64,000 nucleotides of DNA, taken from contig NZ_JOTN01000004.1 in the NCBI RefSeq assembly GCF_000712595.1, positions 1-64,000 on the forward strand, read 5' to 3'. The notes below the pieces were generated by a model. That model saw only the letters and a list, made by a program, of their open reading frames with translations, ran no database searches and had not been told where the DNA came from. Below, in pieces: positions 55,837-64,000 of the stretch. The DNA is from Bacillus manliponensis (GTDB taxonomy: Bacteria > Bacillota > Bacilli > Bacillales > Bacillaceae_G). The position numbers were made by a program, and so were the translations under genes. The stretch's first letter is position 1; every line of letters begins with the position of its first letter.

Positions 55837-57075
55837 ATGTCTACAAATCAAATAACAATGAAAAAAAATCATATTCGTTTACGCCTTATTTCTGAAGGTA
55901 TTCAAAATATATTATTTTATATGCTTTTCCCTTTCATGACTTTATATTTAACCAAAGCATGGGATGCGGGTATTGTTTCTATTGCTTTAGCAACTATTGC
56001 AGTTTTAGGAATGTTTTCTGGAATTTGGGGAGGGATTCTTGCTGATAGGTTAGGTAGGAAGCCTTTAATTATAATAACAAGCATAGGATTTCTAGTTGCT
56101 ACTGCATTGTTTATTATTGGAAGATTAGTATTAAGTAATTTAATAATTTATATGAGTTTCGCTTTAATGAGTCTTACATATGCCGCATATTTACCAGTAG
56201 GGAAAGCCTATATTTCGGATTGGCTTGATGAAAAAGAACAGAAAAAAACTTATATATTATCCTATCAAATATTTAGTGTTTCAGTAACCATCGGGCCACT
56301 TATAGGTAGTTTTATATTTGATTCTATGCCGATATGGTTTGTTTGGATATCTTTAATTTCGGCTTTTTTGCTTCTTTTTATCTCTTTATGGGGAACTCCG
56401 GAATTTAGAGGTAATAAAAACTTGAATATAGAAAAAAAATCTAATAAAAGTAATTTCCTATCCACTTTAGCTCTTATAGGTAAAGATAAGCGACTATTCA
56501 TTTTTGTACTAGCCAGTATCTTTGCAGCTCAGGCTTTCATGCAATTGGAAATATTGCTTCCTTCCAAAGTAATTGAGGACTTAACTCAAGGAGTATCCAT
56601 GTTGGGTATTTCAATAAACGCTTCTCAATACTACGCATCCTTATTAATGACAAATGGTATTTTAGTAGTCATCTTTGGGAGTATTATAGGAAGGCTTTTA
56701 TCTAAATATAGTACAAGGTTTAGCTTCGTAGGATCAAGTTTAATGTATGCTCTCTCTATGATTATCTTTTCATTTTCGCAAAGTTATATCATTTTTTTTA
56801 TAGGAATAATAGTTTTTACAGTAGCTGAGCTACTTGTTGTGAGTACACAGGATGCATATATTGCGGGAATTGCTACTAGTAATCAAAAAGCGCAATATTT
56901 TGCTGCAGCCAATATGCGATATTCCATTAGTAAAATCTTTGCCCCTCAGCTATTAGTACTTGTACCATTTGTAAGCTATGAGGGAGCCTTTCTAATTGCA
57001 GCTTTTTCCGCAGTATTAAGTGCATTTTTCTTTTTATTGCTCTTTCAAAATACTAAATCACAAAACAAACATTGA
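55837..57075 (+). CDS. MFS transporter, probable RiPP exporter
   Basis: 412 residues, 12 membrane helices. FSGIWGGILADRLGRKPLII holds the MFS motif A (GxLADRxGRK). A charged central loop (FRGNKNLNIEKKSNKSN) splits the two halves. ATG 55837 follows AAAGAGGT, 13 bp after the YcaO stop codon, so it is cotranscribed and probably exports the modified peptide, giving self-protection. A terminator closes the operon. Confidence 0.88.
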   Translation: MSTNQITMKKNHIRLRLISEGIQNILFYMLFPFMTLYLTKAWDAGIVSIALATIAVLGMFSGIWGGILADRLGRKPLIIITSIGFLVATALFIIGRLVLSNLIIYMSFALMSLTYAAYLPVGKAYISDWLDEKEQKKTYILSYQIFSVSVTIGPLIGSFIFDSMPIWFVWISLISAFLLLFISLWGTPEFRGNKNLNIEKKSNKSNFLSTLALIGKDKRLFIFVLASIFAAQAFMQLEILLPSKVIEDLTQGVSMLGISINASQYYASLLMTNGILVVIFGSIIGRLLSKYSTRFSFVGSSLMYALSMIIFSFSQSYIIFFIGIIVFTVAELLVVSTQDAYIAGIATSNQKAQYFAAANMRYSISKIFAPQLLVLVPFVSYEGAFLIAAFSAVLSAFFFLLLFQNTKSQNKH

Positions 57076-57144
57076 AAATACAGTGTTAGAAGAAAGATAG
57101 AGATTAACAGTAAGCCCTCAATCAAACAATGTATCTAAACAGGC

Positions 57145-57195
57145 AGCGCCTCCTGGTACTATAAATGTATTAATTTAAGGGAGGTGCTTTTTTTA
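57145..57195 (+). terminator. Terminator of the RiPP operon
   Basis: GCGCCTCC (57146-57153) pairs with GGAGGTGC (57180-57187, one G-U), then TTTTTTTAT. Confidence 0.82.
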
Positions 57196-57384
57196 TACTA
57201 TGTCAATTTATAAAATATACTTTAACTTTTGCTACAAATTAAAAAAAGTTAAAATTCAACTTAACATAACACCTATACCGAGAACCAAGAAAAAACAAAA
57301 AAGCTCCTATTCGGTCAACAGAAGATGGTAAAAAGCACAAGTTACCCATTTATTTGTTTTAGATGTCATTTTATATAATCTCCT

Positions 57385-57414
57385 CTTACGTTGAGTACAT
57401 GTACTCAACGTAAG
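57385..57414. repeat. Perfect 30-bp palindrome
   Basis: CTTACGTTGAGTACA / TGTACTCAACGTAAG, a dyad without spacer, in a gene-free region (57196-57461). No T-run follows. Could be an operator or a recombination site. Confidence 0.7.
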
Positions 57415-57461
57415 GGCCCTTATAAATTCGTTTATTAATTTTCGTAGTTAAGATAACGTGT

Positions 57462-57515
57462 AAAAACCCACGCTAAGCAAAAAATACAATGAGCTACCCA
57501 TATGGACAACTCATT
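57462..57515 (-). mobile_element. Decayed Tn3-type end with shared terminator
   Basis: ACCCACGCTAAGCAAAAAATAC (in two parts, 57466-57487) equals the inner part of the end at 10049-10087, followed by the same AATGAGCTACCC/GGACAACTCATT hairpin (57488-57514). The outer GGGGTACC part is not recognisable. It also works as a minus-strand terminator for the membrane gene to its right. Confidence 0.5.
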
Positions 57516-57538
57516 TACATAATTATCGTTATTGGAAA

Positions 57539-57919
57539 TTAATTAATTTTTCTACGTACTAAATAAAAAGCTAAAGAACCCATAATAACAGGTGTAACAA
57601 AATTAACAAAATCAACAAAACCCCAAAAAGGAGATGATCCAGTAAAAATAGAGGGTGTAAATACATAGATAACTGCTAGTCCTATAAATATAGGAACTCC
57701 AAATTGCAACTCCCTACATCGTTTTATTTTTCTGTATAACAATTCCCCGATTAGGCAAGCTACAAGAGCTGGTATACTACCATAAATGATGAAAATCATA
57801 ATGAATCCAAATAAATCGGTCGAATCAAAATGACTAGGATCAGAAATAAATGCAATCAAGGGCCACCCCATAACACAAGTAAGCAGACTTGTAGCATAAC
57901 TAATTAAAAATTTTTTCAC
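57539..57919 (-). CDS. Four-helix membrane protein, unknown
   Basis: 126 residues, GTG start with AAAGGAGAT upstream. Helices at about 5-25, 38-60, 75-92 and 98-120 with short loops and a basic end (VRRKIN). No family recognised. It is bordered by mobile-type sequence on both sides, so it may be an acquired gene. Confidence 0.55.
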   Translation of the reverse strand: MKKFLISYATSLLTCVMGWPLIAFISDPSHFDSTDLFGFIMIFIIYGSIPALVACLIGELLYRKIKRCRELQFGVPIFIGLAVIYVFTPSIFTGSSPFWGFVDFVNFVTPVIMGSLAFYLVRRKIN

Positions 57920-58148
57920 TTGTATCTCCTTTGTAAATCATGATGTTATGTCTATTATATGAGAATTCTATTAACGTAAGATAGATAAATATGATATGTA
58001 TACTCTATACATATCAAGTTAACATAAAGAATTATTATCGGGATTCAATGTATTTAGAAGACTATTAAAAGCCCTCCAGGTTGTTTAACTGGGGGACTTT
58101 CGTGTTCACATAATTATCGTTAGCGGAAACGAATTAGTTTTTCCTAAA

Positions 58149-58397
58149 TTAAAACCAATATTTGTTCATTTCACTTAAAAACTCTTTAGTAATAGGGAAT
58201 CCAGAGCTTTGACCTATTATAGAATCAATCTCACAGTAGGGACAAAGAGCTGTGCTCTCATTACTATCTATCCATTCTTCAATTTCAGATGGATGAAATA
58301 TTTCTAAACAATAAAAACAGCCACATAAACTATCTTCTTTTAAACTTTCCTTGTTATCACCACAGAAACGATGGGCAGCTTTCACGCTATTTTGCAT
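58149..58397 (-). CDS. Small zinc-binding cytoplasmic protein
   Basis: 82 residues with two Cys pairs: CGCFYCLEIF and LCPYCEIDSIIG, plus PSEIEEWID between them, a known conserved pattern of a small bacterial zinc-ribbon-like family (CxxC ... CPYC) often called 'cytoplasmic protein'. It should bind one zinc ion. Function unknown. No strong ribosome binding site is seen beyond an AGAAGAAT-type stretch. Single gene. Confidence 0.6.
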   Translation of the reverse strand: MQNSVKAAHRFCGDNKESLKEDSLCGCFYCLEIFHPSEIEEWIDSNESTALCPYCEIDSIIGQSSGFPITKEFLSEMNKYWF

Positions 58398-58557
58398 ATT
58401 ATTCTTCTAACCCTTCCAACTCAATTGTTTTTGATTTTTCTTTATAATAGCCTTAATAGAACTTGTATATCATATACATGTAAGGTTAACATAATGTCCT
58501 ATTAAGAGACTCGTAATCCCAAAAGTAAAATAATTTCGTTATGGGGTGTTTGCTTTT

Positions 58558-58580
58558 CTTAGCTTGATGGTGATGTGGTG
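58558..58580 (-). mobile_element. IS231-type right end, solo
   Basis: CTTAGCTTGATGGTGATGTG (58558-58577) preceded by TCGTAATCCCAAAAG...GTTTGCTTTT, the same block as at 17030-17084. No element body or transposase is nearby. The rest of 58398-58713 shows nothing else. Confidence 0.5.
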
Positions 58581-58713
58581 CTCGGCTGTTAAATAGCATG
58601 TTTAGAGATATCGCAAAGTTAAAAAAGAATACGAGAATTTCTTTTAGGATATTCATGAGTCACCTCATTCTCATTCTTGGTACGTTTGTGATAGCGGGAT
58701 TCCTAGCATAACA

Positions 58714-58742
58714 AAAAGCTCGGCAGCAGCCGAGCTTTCTTT
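58714..58742 (-). terminator. Terminator after prsA
   Basis: AAAGCTCGGC and GCCGAGCTTT arms with a 3-4-nt loop and A/T runs; directly after the prsA stop on the minus strand. Confidence 0.88.
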
Positions 58743-58746
58743 ATTA

Positions 58747-59604
58747 TTACTTTTCTTCTTTTGTCTTTTCGCCTTCTTTAGGTGTTTCAAAAAGTTCTTT
58801 TAAATCTTTATCTTTCACGTCTACGTCAGCTTTTTTCAGTTCTTTCGCAATTAAGTCTTCCATGAACTTAGCGTCTTGGTACTTCGCTGCGATAGCTTGT
58901 TCTTTTAGCTCGTCCTTCACTTCTTCGTAAGGCTTCGCTTCTTTAATGTCAGTTACTTTAATGATGTGGTAACCGTGTTGTGTTTTTACAGGCTCACTGA
59001 TTTCGTCTTTCTTTAAGCCGTAAGCTGCTTCTTCAAATTCTGGTACCATTTTACCAGGTCCGAAGTAACCTAAGTCGCCGCCGTTTTCAGCAGAACCTGG
59101 ATCTTCAGATTTTTCTTTCGCTAATTCTTCGAAAGATTTACCTTGGTCAAGCTCTGCTTTAATGTTTTTCGCAGTCTCTTCATCTTTCACAAGAATGTGG
59201 CTTGCTTTAATTTCAGGTTTGTTTAACGCTTTTAAGTCTTTTTCTGTAATAGACTTCGAAACAGCTTTTTCCATTGCTAATTGTGCACGGATGCTGTTTT
59301 TGAATGATTTTTCAGTTAAACCTTGTTGCTCTAATAGCATATCAAATTGATCGCCAATTTGTTTTTTTGTATCTTCAAACTTTTTATCAACTTCTTTATC
59401 GTCAACTTTATAGTTGTTGATAAATACTTTTTCCATTACCATGTTTTTCAACATTTGTTGACCAGCTTGGTTTTCTTTCATTGCATTGTAGAACTCTTCT
59501 TGTGTAATGTCACCAGCTTTTGATGTAACGACTTTATCAGATGATCCACATGCTGATAATGCGATAACACTTGTCGCCGCTAGGGCAAGCATTGCTTTCT
59601 TCAT
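58747..59604 (-). CDS. prsA: PrsA foldase lipoprotein
   Basis: 285 residues. Lipoprotein signal with lipobox LSAC (Cys19). Central parvulin-type prolyl isomerase domain (about 133-225): [36 protein letters not shown] and [13 protein letters not shown] with the catalytic His pair. Flanking helical parts form the foldase cradle, and the tail is acidic and lysine-rich. It helps secreted proteins fold on the outer face of the membrane. B. cereus group strains have several prsA genes; position next to yhaI-hpr matches B. subtilis prsA. Confidence 0.93.
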   Translation of the reverse strand: MKKAMLALAATSVIALSACGSSDKVVTSKAGDITQEEFYNAMKENQAGQQMLKNMVMEKVFINNYKVDDKEVDKKFEDTKKQIGDQFDMLLEQQGLTEKSFKNSIRAQLAMEKAVSKSITEKDLKALNKPEIKASHILVKDEETAKNIKAELDQGKSFEELAKEKSEDPGSAENGGDLGYFGPGKMVPEFEEAAYGLKKDEISEPVKTQHGYHIIKVTDIKEAKPYEEVKDELKEQAIAAKYQDAKFMEDLIAKELKKADVDVKDKDLKELFETPKEGEKTKEEK

Positions 59605-59998
59605 TTCTCAAACACTCCTACTATGTATGTATTTTATTCATCCCTTTGACCCCTATAAAGATAGGTGGGAAATAGAACCAAAATGAATGGTTGACGCGTT
59701 GTTCGTGAATGAATCACCTTATAGTATGCGCAATATGTACAAAGTTTAATATACCATATTTCTATATGTTTTCCTATTGATAAAGAAAATTTACCCATTA
59801 CCTTTCTAGATGTGAAAGGTACCATTGTCTAGGCGTTTGCATATACATAAATACATACGACAATAAGAACTAAACCCTTTCTGTTAGGCGAAAAACGCAT
59901 GATCATATACTTCTGATATATGTAGTTGAAAAAGTAGTATGTTTTCGTTTTCGCTTATATAACGTTAGAAAAAAGAGAGCTAGTGTCAGATTTCAATT

Positions 59999-60158
59999 GT
60001 TATCCCGCTATTTGCGGGCTGTAAGACTCCCACCTCAAAACTTGAGAAAAAGCGAAGAAGTTTAGGTGGGAGATAAACAGTCCGTAAAAGCCCGATTGGT
60101 CGGGCTAACACTCAGTGGGGGATGAAGAAATTCCCCACTGAGTGAAGTTTCACTTTAT
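59999..60158 (+). repeat. bcr1 element, copy 4
   Basis: 160-bp copy, left border GTTAT (one change from TTTAT), right border TTTAT (60154-60158). Nearly identical to copy 1 in the internal stems. It lies in the prsA upstream region, 39 bp before a small plus-strand gene, so it could affect that promoter region. Confidence 0.88.
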
Positions 60159-60196
60159 AACAGTGGAGAATTTATGAAGAAAGAGGAGGACCTTGC

Positions 60197-60268
60197 ATGA
60201 ATTCACAACTCATTTTATTGCTTGTCCTGTTTATTTTATTGATTATAGTAGGTATAATTTGTTTATAG
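60197..60268 (+). CDS. 23-residue hydrophobic peptide, YjcZ-like
   Basis: MNSQLILLLVLFILLIIVGIICL: short polar start then one membrane helix to the end, like the small YjcZ-type sporulation peptides. GAGGAGGA precedes the ATG and a terminator follows, both supporting a real gene despite the length. Confidence 0.6.
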   Translation: MNSQLILLLVLFILLIIVGIICL

Positions 60269-60271
60269 AGG

Positions 60272-60308
60272 AAAAAGCTGAGGGAGGAGAGTCCTCCTCA
60301 GCTTTTGT
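60272..60308. terminator. Bidirectional terminator
   Basis: AAAAGCTGAGG and CCTCAGCTTTT arms with a GGAGGA/TCCTCC inner part. It ends both the 23-residue gene and the minus-strand gene to the right. Confidence 0.82.
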
Positions 60309-60492
60309 GAAATAGAATTTCTACATAACTAGAAATTAGTAAAATGGTAATACATACGTTAATAAAACGAAAGACACCCGCTTGGCGAACATCAGATATT
60401 TCTTTTTGTTCACACAGTGTATGTGTCATGAAATTCGTGTAAAATAGAACAAGAAGTGCAAATAAGATAAAGAAATACTCTACTGTAGTCAC
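60298..60492 (-). CDS. Small membrane protein, GTG start
   Basis: 64 residues: helix one (YFFILFALLVLFYTNFM), a charged loop (CEQKEISDVRQAG) and helix two (FINVCITILLISSYVEIL). GTG 60492 has AAGGAGG 9 nt upstream. No family recognised. Position between prsA and yhaI. Confidence 0.6.
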   Translation of the reverse strand: MTTVEYFFILFALLVLFYTNFMTHTLCEQKEISDVRQAGVFRFINVCITILLISSYVEILFHKS

Positions 60493-60612
60493 GAGGAGGA
60501 ACCTCCTTATAATGAAAATACATATACTCGTATATATTGTAACATACGATATTTTGTTCGTGTTCTAAAATCCAGAAATAGCAGACCGAGTGAGAGAAAG
60601 TGAGGGGAGAAA

Positions 60613-60948
60613 ATGGACGTCGTAAAGCGCCTCGAGCAAGCTGAATATTATGTGGGACTTCTTTTTAATATGATCGATGAAGATAAGTGTCCATTTTATT
60701 CTTTAATTATAAAGAGAAAAGTGAGAAAGCAAGATATAGAACGTTTGCTGCGTGAATGTGAACAAATGAACGAGCAATACATCATAGAGAAGCAAGAGGG
60801 CTTACTGTTCTTTGACTCCCTTCTTACACAATTTGAAAAAGCGCTTCCAAATGATCTCGAATTAATGGAGACCGCAGAAGCGCTTGAGAAACAAGGTTTA
60901 TTTCAACCGTTAATGCAAGAGTTTTTAAAAATGATGGCCAATGAATAA
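60613..60948 (+). CDS. yhaI: YhaI, DUF1878 family
   Basis: 111 residues, helical, close to the 113 I recall for B. subtilis YhaI. VKRLEQAEYYVGLLFNMIDE, DKCPFYSLIIKRKV and LFDSLLTQFEKALP-like FFDSLLTQFEKALP match DUF1878. GAGGGGAG before the ATG. Function unknown. It converges on hpr with a shared terminator hairpin. Confidence 0.82.
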   Translation: MDVVKRLEQAEYYVGLLFNMIDEDKCPFYSLIIKRKVRKQDIERLLRECEQMNEQYIIEKQEGLLFFDSLLTQFEKALPNDLELMETAEALEKQGLFQPLMQEFLKMMANE

Positions 60949-60966
60949 TTGGTCATCATTTTTTTG
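60930..60966. terminator. Shared terminator of yhaI and hpr
   Basis: AATGATGGCCAAT pairs with ATTGGTCATCATT, then TTTTTTG. The arms use the last codons of yhaI. Confidence 0.78.
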
Positions 60967-61513
60967 TTAGTTGCTTGTCATGTTCTTCGAAATTTTCTTC
61001 AATGCTATGTAATGATCTTTCGAAAATCTCGATAAAGTCTTGACCATAAATGTTGCGTAAAATAGCAATTAATTCGATGTTTTCTGGAAATTTACCATAA
61101 AAGTTACGAAGGGCAAGAGCGCCGTTAAAGACGGAGTTATTTTCAGGGTCGTATTCTTTCATTAGTTGTAGTAGTAACTCTTCACCTTTTTCGGTAATCT
61201 CAATATACGTATTTCGTTTATCATCTTCTTTTTTAGAGAATACAAGTAAGCCGCGTTCTTCTAGCTTCTTTGAGAAGTTAAATGCGGTAGAAACGTGCAT
61301 CACACCGAACTTTGCAATTTCAGAGATAGAAGCTCCTTTTAGATGATATGCAATTGATAAGATGTGGTGTTCATTGATGTTTAAATCATATGGTTTGATC
61401 CATTGCTGCCAATCCTTTTCAACACATTTCCATAATGCTTTTGATAATTGTGCAATACGTTGACTAAAAATCATTGCTTCTTTCATTGAATAATTCTTTT
61501 CTTCATTTTTCAT
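60956..61513 (-). CDS. hpr: Hpr/ScoC, MarR-family transition-state regulator
   Basis: 185 residues from ATG 61513, the B. cereus group ScoC length; the ATG at 61543 has no ribosome binding site. Winged helix: [39 protein letters not shown] (recognition helix) and [19 protein letters not shown] (wing). The C-terminal part is helical and charged, as in ScoC. It represses extracellular proteases and sporulation genes. Neighbours yhaI and yhaH agree with B. subtilis order. Confidence 0.93.
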   Translation of the reverse strand: MKNEEKNYSMKEAMIFSQRIAQLSKALWKCVEKDWQQWIKPYDLNINEHHILSIAYHLKGASISEIAKFGVMHVSTAFNFSKKLEERGLLVFSKKEDDKRNTYIEITEKGEELLLQLMKEYDPENNSVFNGALALRNFYGKFPENIELIAILRNIYGQDFIEIFERSLHSIEENFEEHDKQLTKK

Positions 61514-61732
61514 TTGTTCACCCACTTTACAATTCTCATTCATTACTATCTATTATGCCAGTAAAATAAAAATTAATAAAGTGTTTTTGTTAGAATTGTG
61601 AAAATTTTTCGTTAAAAACACAATTTTATACATATTTCTCATCTTTTTGTAAGCGTTTTAATTAAGAGGTTCTTACAACCTCACTGGTATACGTGACAAA
61701 AGGGAATTACAGGAATAGTACGTTTTGTGCAT

Positions 61733-61768
61733 AAAAAAACGACACATCTCGCGGACGTGTCGTTTTAA
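61733..61768. terminator. Terminator between hpr and yhaH
   Basis: AAAACGACAC and GTGTCGTTTT arms around a GC-rich loop, with A-run and T-run sides; on the minus strand it follows yhaH. Confidence 0.82.
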
Positions 61769-61820
61769 GAAGAAAAATGTAAAAAAAGTTGTTATATGCA
61801 AAAACTAAGCAAGTAGCAAA

Positions 61821-62183
61821 TTAAGCTTTTTCTGGCACAGTTTGTTGCAACTTTTCAATTGATTTTTGGATTTCCTCAATTTCACGCTCAATGTGGCGTT
61901 TATTTTGAGAAATATCTTCTTTCCATGTTGATAACGTTTCATGCATATCTTCTTTTAACTCTTGCATCACTTCTTTGCCTTCATAAGCTGTTTCAGCAAT
62001 TTGACGCTTTAGTAGCTTCGTATCAGCTGTAATATCAGCTAATGTTTTCTTTAAATCGGTACCTTTTTCTTTTAGTTTACTTCTCATATCTTTTCCAGAA
62101 GACGGAGTGGAAAATAATACAGCTAGTCCAGCGACAGCGCCGCCACATATAACACCTGTTAAAAAGGATTTAGATTTTGACAT
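61821..62183 (-). CDS. yhaH: YhaH, YtxH-domain protein
   Basis: 120 residues. SFLTGVICGGAVAGLAVLFS is the N-terminal membrane/glycine helix of YtxH proteins, followed by PSSGKDMRSKLKEKG and a long amphipathic coiled coil (KRQIAETAYEGKEVMQEL, REIEEIQKSIEKLQ). AAGGAGG before the ATG. Stress-related family, function not known. Minus-strand operon or single gene upstream of hpr. Confidence 0.85.
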   Translation of the reverse strand: MSKSKSFLTGVICGGAVAGLAVLFSTPSSGKDMRSKLKEKGTDLKKTLADITADTKLLKRQIAETAYEGKEVMQELKEDMHETLSTWKEDISQNKRHIEREIEEIQKSIEKLQQTVPEKA

Positions 62184-62260
62184 CAGAAGAGCCTCCTTAT
62201 TTTTTGTTCATATTCATGATGTGAAAAATAGTGCATATGCATAAGACAAGGGGGCGAAAA

Positions 62261-62449
62261 ATGACATTGATTACAACAATTTGTTTGGTTGTCAGTCTTT
62301 TCTTTCTTGTACGAGCAATGCATCTATTTTTAGTAATGAAACAAAAAAGAGCATATCCTCCGAGATTTTGGCTAAAGCAAAATGCAGTTCGTTATGCTTT
62401 GCTTGGAGGAATCGGTCTTTTATGTACATTATTGCTTTCTTTGTTATGA
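62261..62449 (+). CDS. Small two-helix membrane protein
   Basis: 62 residues: MTLITTICLVVSLFFLVRAM helix, a basic loop (KQKRAYPPRFWLKQN) and helix two (YALLGGIGLLCTLLLSLL). AGGGGG before ATG 62261. Convergent with hit, divergent from yhaH. No family recognised. Confidence 0.6.
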   Translation: MTLITTICLVVSLFFLVRAMHLFLVMKQKRAYPPRFWLKQNAVRYALLGGIGLLCTLLLSLL

Positions 62450-62458
62450 TAATAAAAC

Positions 62459-62893
62459 CTATTTTACACGATTTGCAATTGTTTCAGCGATGTTTTGTAA
62501 ATCTGCTCCTGTGTAATTGTCTTGGTTTGATTTCCAAATCGCACCGAATCCGTCGTTTTTGCCGTAACGAGGAATTAAATGAAGGTGGAAGTGGAATACA
62601 GTTTGTCCCGCTTGCTCACCGTTATTATTTAATAAGTTCAAACCAACAGGATTATATTCTTCTTTAATTGCATTCGTAATCTTAGGAACGACAGAGAAAA
62701 TATGTGACGCAACTTCAGGTGTTAACGCAAATACGTCTTGTTTATGTTCTTTCGGAATTACAAGTGTATGTCCTTTTGTTACTTGGCTAATATCAAGAAA
62801 TGCCAGTACATGTTCATCTTCATATACTTTTGCGCATGGAATTTGCCCATCAATAATTTTACAAAAAATACAGTTGTCTGCAGTATGGTTCAT
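62459..62893 (-). CDS. hit: HIT-family protein
   Basis: 144 residues. NCIFCKIIDGQIPCAKVYED start with zinc-binding Cys pair, DISQVTKGHTLVIPKEH and the histidine triad QTVFHFHLHLIPRY (HFHLHLxPR). HIT proteins are nucleotide hydrolases or transferases acting on AMP adducts. ATG 62893 has AAAGGATGAGG upstream. In B. subtilis hit sits next to ecsA, as here. Confidence 0.92.
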   Translation of the reverse strand: MNHTADNCIFCKIIDGQIPCAKVYEDEHVLAFLDISQVTKGHTLVIPKEHKQDVFALTPEVASHIFSVVPKITNAIKEEYNPVGLNLLNNNGEQAGQTVFHFHLHLIPRYGKNDGFGAIWKSNQDNYTGADLQNIAETIANRVK

Positions 62894-62958
62894 AATCCTC
62901 ATCCTTTCAGTAGTCTTAGCCGTATTTTACCATACTTACATACTTGAGAAAAACACGA

Positions 62959-62991
62959 AAAGCAGGAAGCTGATAAAGCTTCCTGCTTTCT
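62959..62991. terminator. Hairpin with T-run, no matching gene
   Basis: AGCAGGAAGC (62961-62970) and GCTTCCTGCT arms; on the minus strand TTTTCGTGTTTTT follows. It lies between hit and ecsA and would fit the 3' end of a minus-strand RNA covering 62990-63400. Confidence 0.6.
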
Positions 62992-63037
62992 GAAGAAGGA
63001 TTTAAAAAAGCGATGCGAATTGACGTACCTTTTGGAA

Positions 63038-63250
63038 ACACCTCATTTAGTTAGGAAATGCGTGGTACTTCGACTATTTTCTGCCGCAGACACCTCATTT
63101 GTATTGAAATGATTAAGCAATCCTTTGAAATGATATTGTCTTTTTTATAAAACAGTAGCTATTCTCCGCGAGACACCCCGTTTCTAAAAAGAACAAGTAA
63201 CATGCTCCGTATAAAGCGGTAACGAGTCTTTAATCGACACCCCATTTCAA
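63038..63250. repeat. Four ACACCYC(A/G)TTT motifs upstream of ecsA
   Basis: ACACCTCATTT at 63038 and 63090, ACACCCCGTTT at 63173 and ACACCCCATTT at 63237. CACCTC is the anti-Shine-Dalgarno sequence on the plus strand. The 62992-63437 stretch has no protein gene. Possible multi-site small RNA or regulatory region. Confidence 0.5.
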
Positions 63251-63437
63251 GATGATATTTCATCGTTGTTATGGCTGCTTTTTTATTGTGTTCCTTCTTC
63301 AATACTTATGATGTCCTGTTTTGTAAAAGTTATGTAAAGGAATTTTTATTTTTTGAATCGGTCTTTGTACTGATGAACGAACTTCATTTTTTTGGTAAGA
63401 TGATAACAACATACATATAGAAGAAAGTGGTGTCATA

Positions 63438-64000
63438 TGGAAGATTTATTACGAGTTGACAATGTGACAGGTGGATATACGAAACGCCCCGTGTTGCAAA
63501 ATGTTTCATTTTCTGTAAAACAAGGGCAATTAGTTGGATTAATTGGTTTAAACGGCGCTGGGAAAAGTACAACAATTAAACATATTATCGGTTTAATGGA
63601 GCCAAAGAGCGGTGATATTACAATCCGTGGAAAGAAATTAAAGGAAGATATGACGGCATATCGCTCAAGCTTTGCATTCATTCCGGAAACACCGGTGTTG
63701 TACGATGAATTAACATTAGAAGAGCATTTAAAGCTTACCGCGTCAGCTTATGGCATTGGAGACAAGCAATTTCAAGAACGTACGAACGCGCTTTTAAAAG
63801 AATTCCGTATGCAAAATCGCTTGAAATGGTTCCCGTCTCATTTTTCAAAAGGGATGAAGCAAAAAGTGATGATTATGAGTGCTTTCCTTGTTGAGCCATC
63901 TTTATACATTGTGGACGAGCCGTTTGTTGGGCTTGACCCATTAGCAATCCAATCGTTATTACAAATGATGGACAAGATGAAAAAGAGCGGCGCTGGCATT
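63438..64000 (+). CDS. ecsA: EcsA, ABC transporter ATPase, 3' end outside the window
   Basis: 187 residues visible. Walker A GLNGAGKSTT, Q-loop area AFIPETPVLYDEL, signature HFSKGMKQKVMIMSA and Walker B LYIVDEPFVGLD match EcsA, the ATPase of the EcsAB exporter needed for protein secretion, RasP site-2 protease function and competence in B. subtilis. Divergent order hit-ecsA agrees with that species. AAAGTGGTG before the ATG. Truncated only by the window end. Confidence 0.92.

Noticed and set aside
63038-63250. Four short motifs as a degenerate CRISPR array
   Set aside because: Motif is 11 bp, spacing is irregular (52, 83, 64) and there are no cas genes.

Overview
The window looks like a chromosomal segment of the Bacillus cereus group (B. 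cereus, B. thuringiensis or B. anthracis relatives). DNA is AT-rich and start sites carry strong AGGAGG-type ribosome binding sites. Several genes lie in the order known from Bacillus: yhaO-yhaN-yhaM, yhaL, prsA, yhaI, hpr/scoC, yhaH, hit, ecsA. Four copies of the bcr1 repeat, which is restricted to this group, are present. There are no rRNA or tRNA genes and no CRISPR array.

Layout. 1-5.2 kb: the 3' part of copA, a lipoprotein, an orphan pair of Opp-type permeases and small conserved genes. 5.4-7.2 kb: an LXG polymorphic toxin with a candidate immunity gene. 7.2-18.6 kb: a decayed accessory stretch containing plsY, a nucleoside phosphorylase-like protein, an epimerase, two VOC proteins and a GNAT. 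It is mixed with bcr1 copies, IS231-type ends, a Tn3-type terminal repeat and many gene fragments. 18.6-24.4 kb: a CdiI-like immunity gene and yhaO-yhaN-yhaM. 24.4-30.5 kb: an ECF sigma/anti-sigma pair, an ABC exporter, an Agr-type kinase/regulator pair with a small membrane peptide, and yhaL. 30.8-38.5 kb: a secreted YHYH protein, an Rrf2 regulator with an LLM oxidoreductase, and the glycerol regulon glpP, glpF-glpK, glpD with terminator/antiterminator leaders. 38.5-51.6 kb: helD, an alkylation-repair protein, pseudogenes, a PepSY protein, a WYL regulator and DUF genes. 51.7-57.2 kb: IS231/MITE remnants, then a compact RiPP locus. 57.2-64 kb: further mobile remnants, then the prsA-hpr-hit-ecsA backbone.

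The most interesting system is the RiPP locus at 52.88-57.20 kb. Two byte-identical 26-residue precursor genes stand in tandem. Behind them come one fused RRE/E1-like/YcaO protein and an MFS exporter, closed by a terminator. The peptide has no Cys and no Ser/Thr in its C-terminal half, so ordinary azole formation there is not possible and the YcaO chemistry is open.

The glp genes work as a regulon: GlpP is an antiterminator that should act on the leaders in front of glpF-glpK and glpD, and a cre-like site overlaps the glpF promoter. The Agr-type two-component system sits directly after an ABC exporter, which suggests peptide sensing or export. Three genes are broken by one-base changes in homopolymer runs, which may be decay or assembly error.
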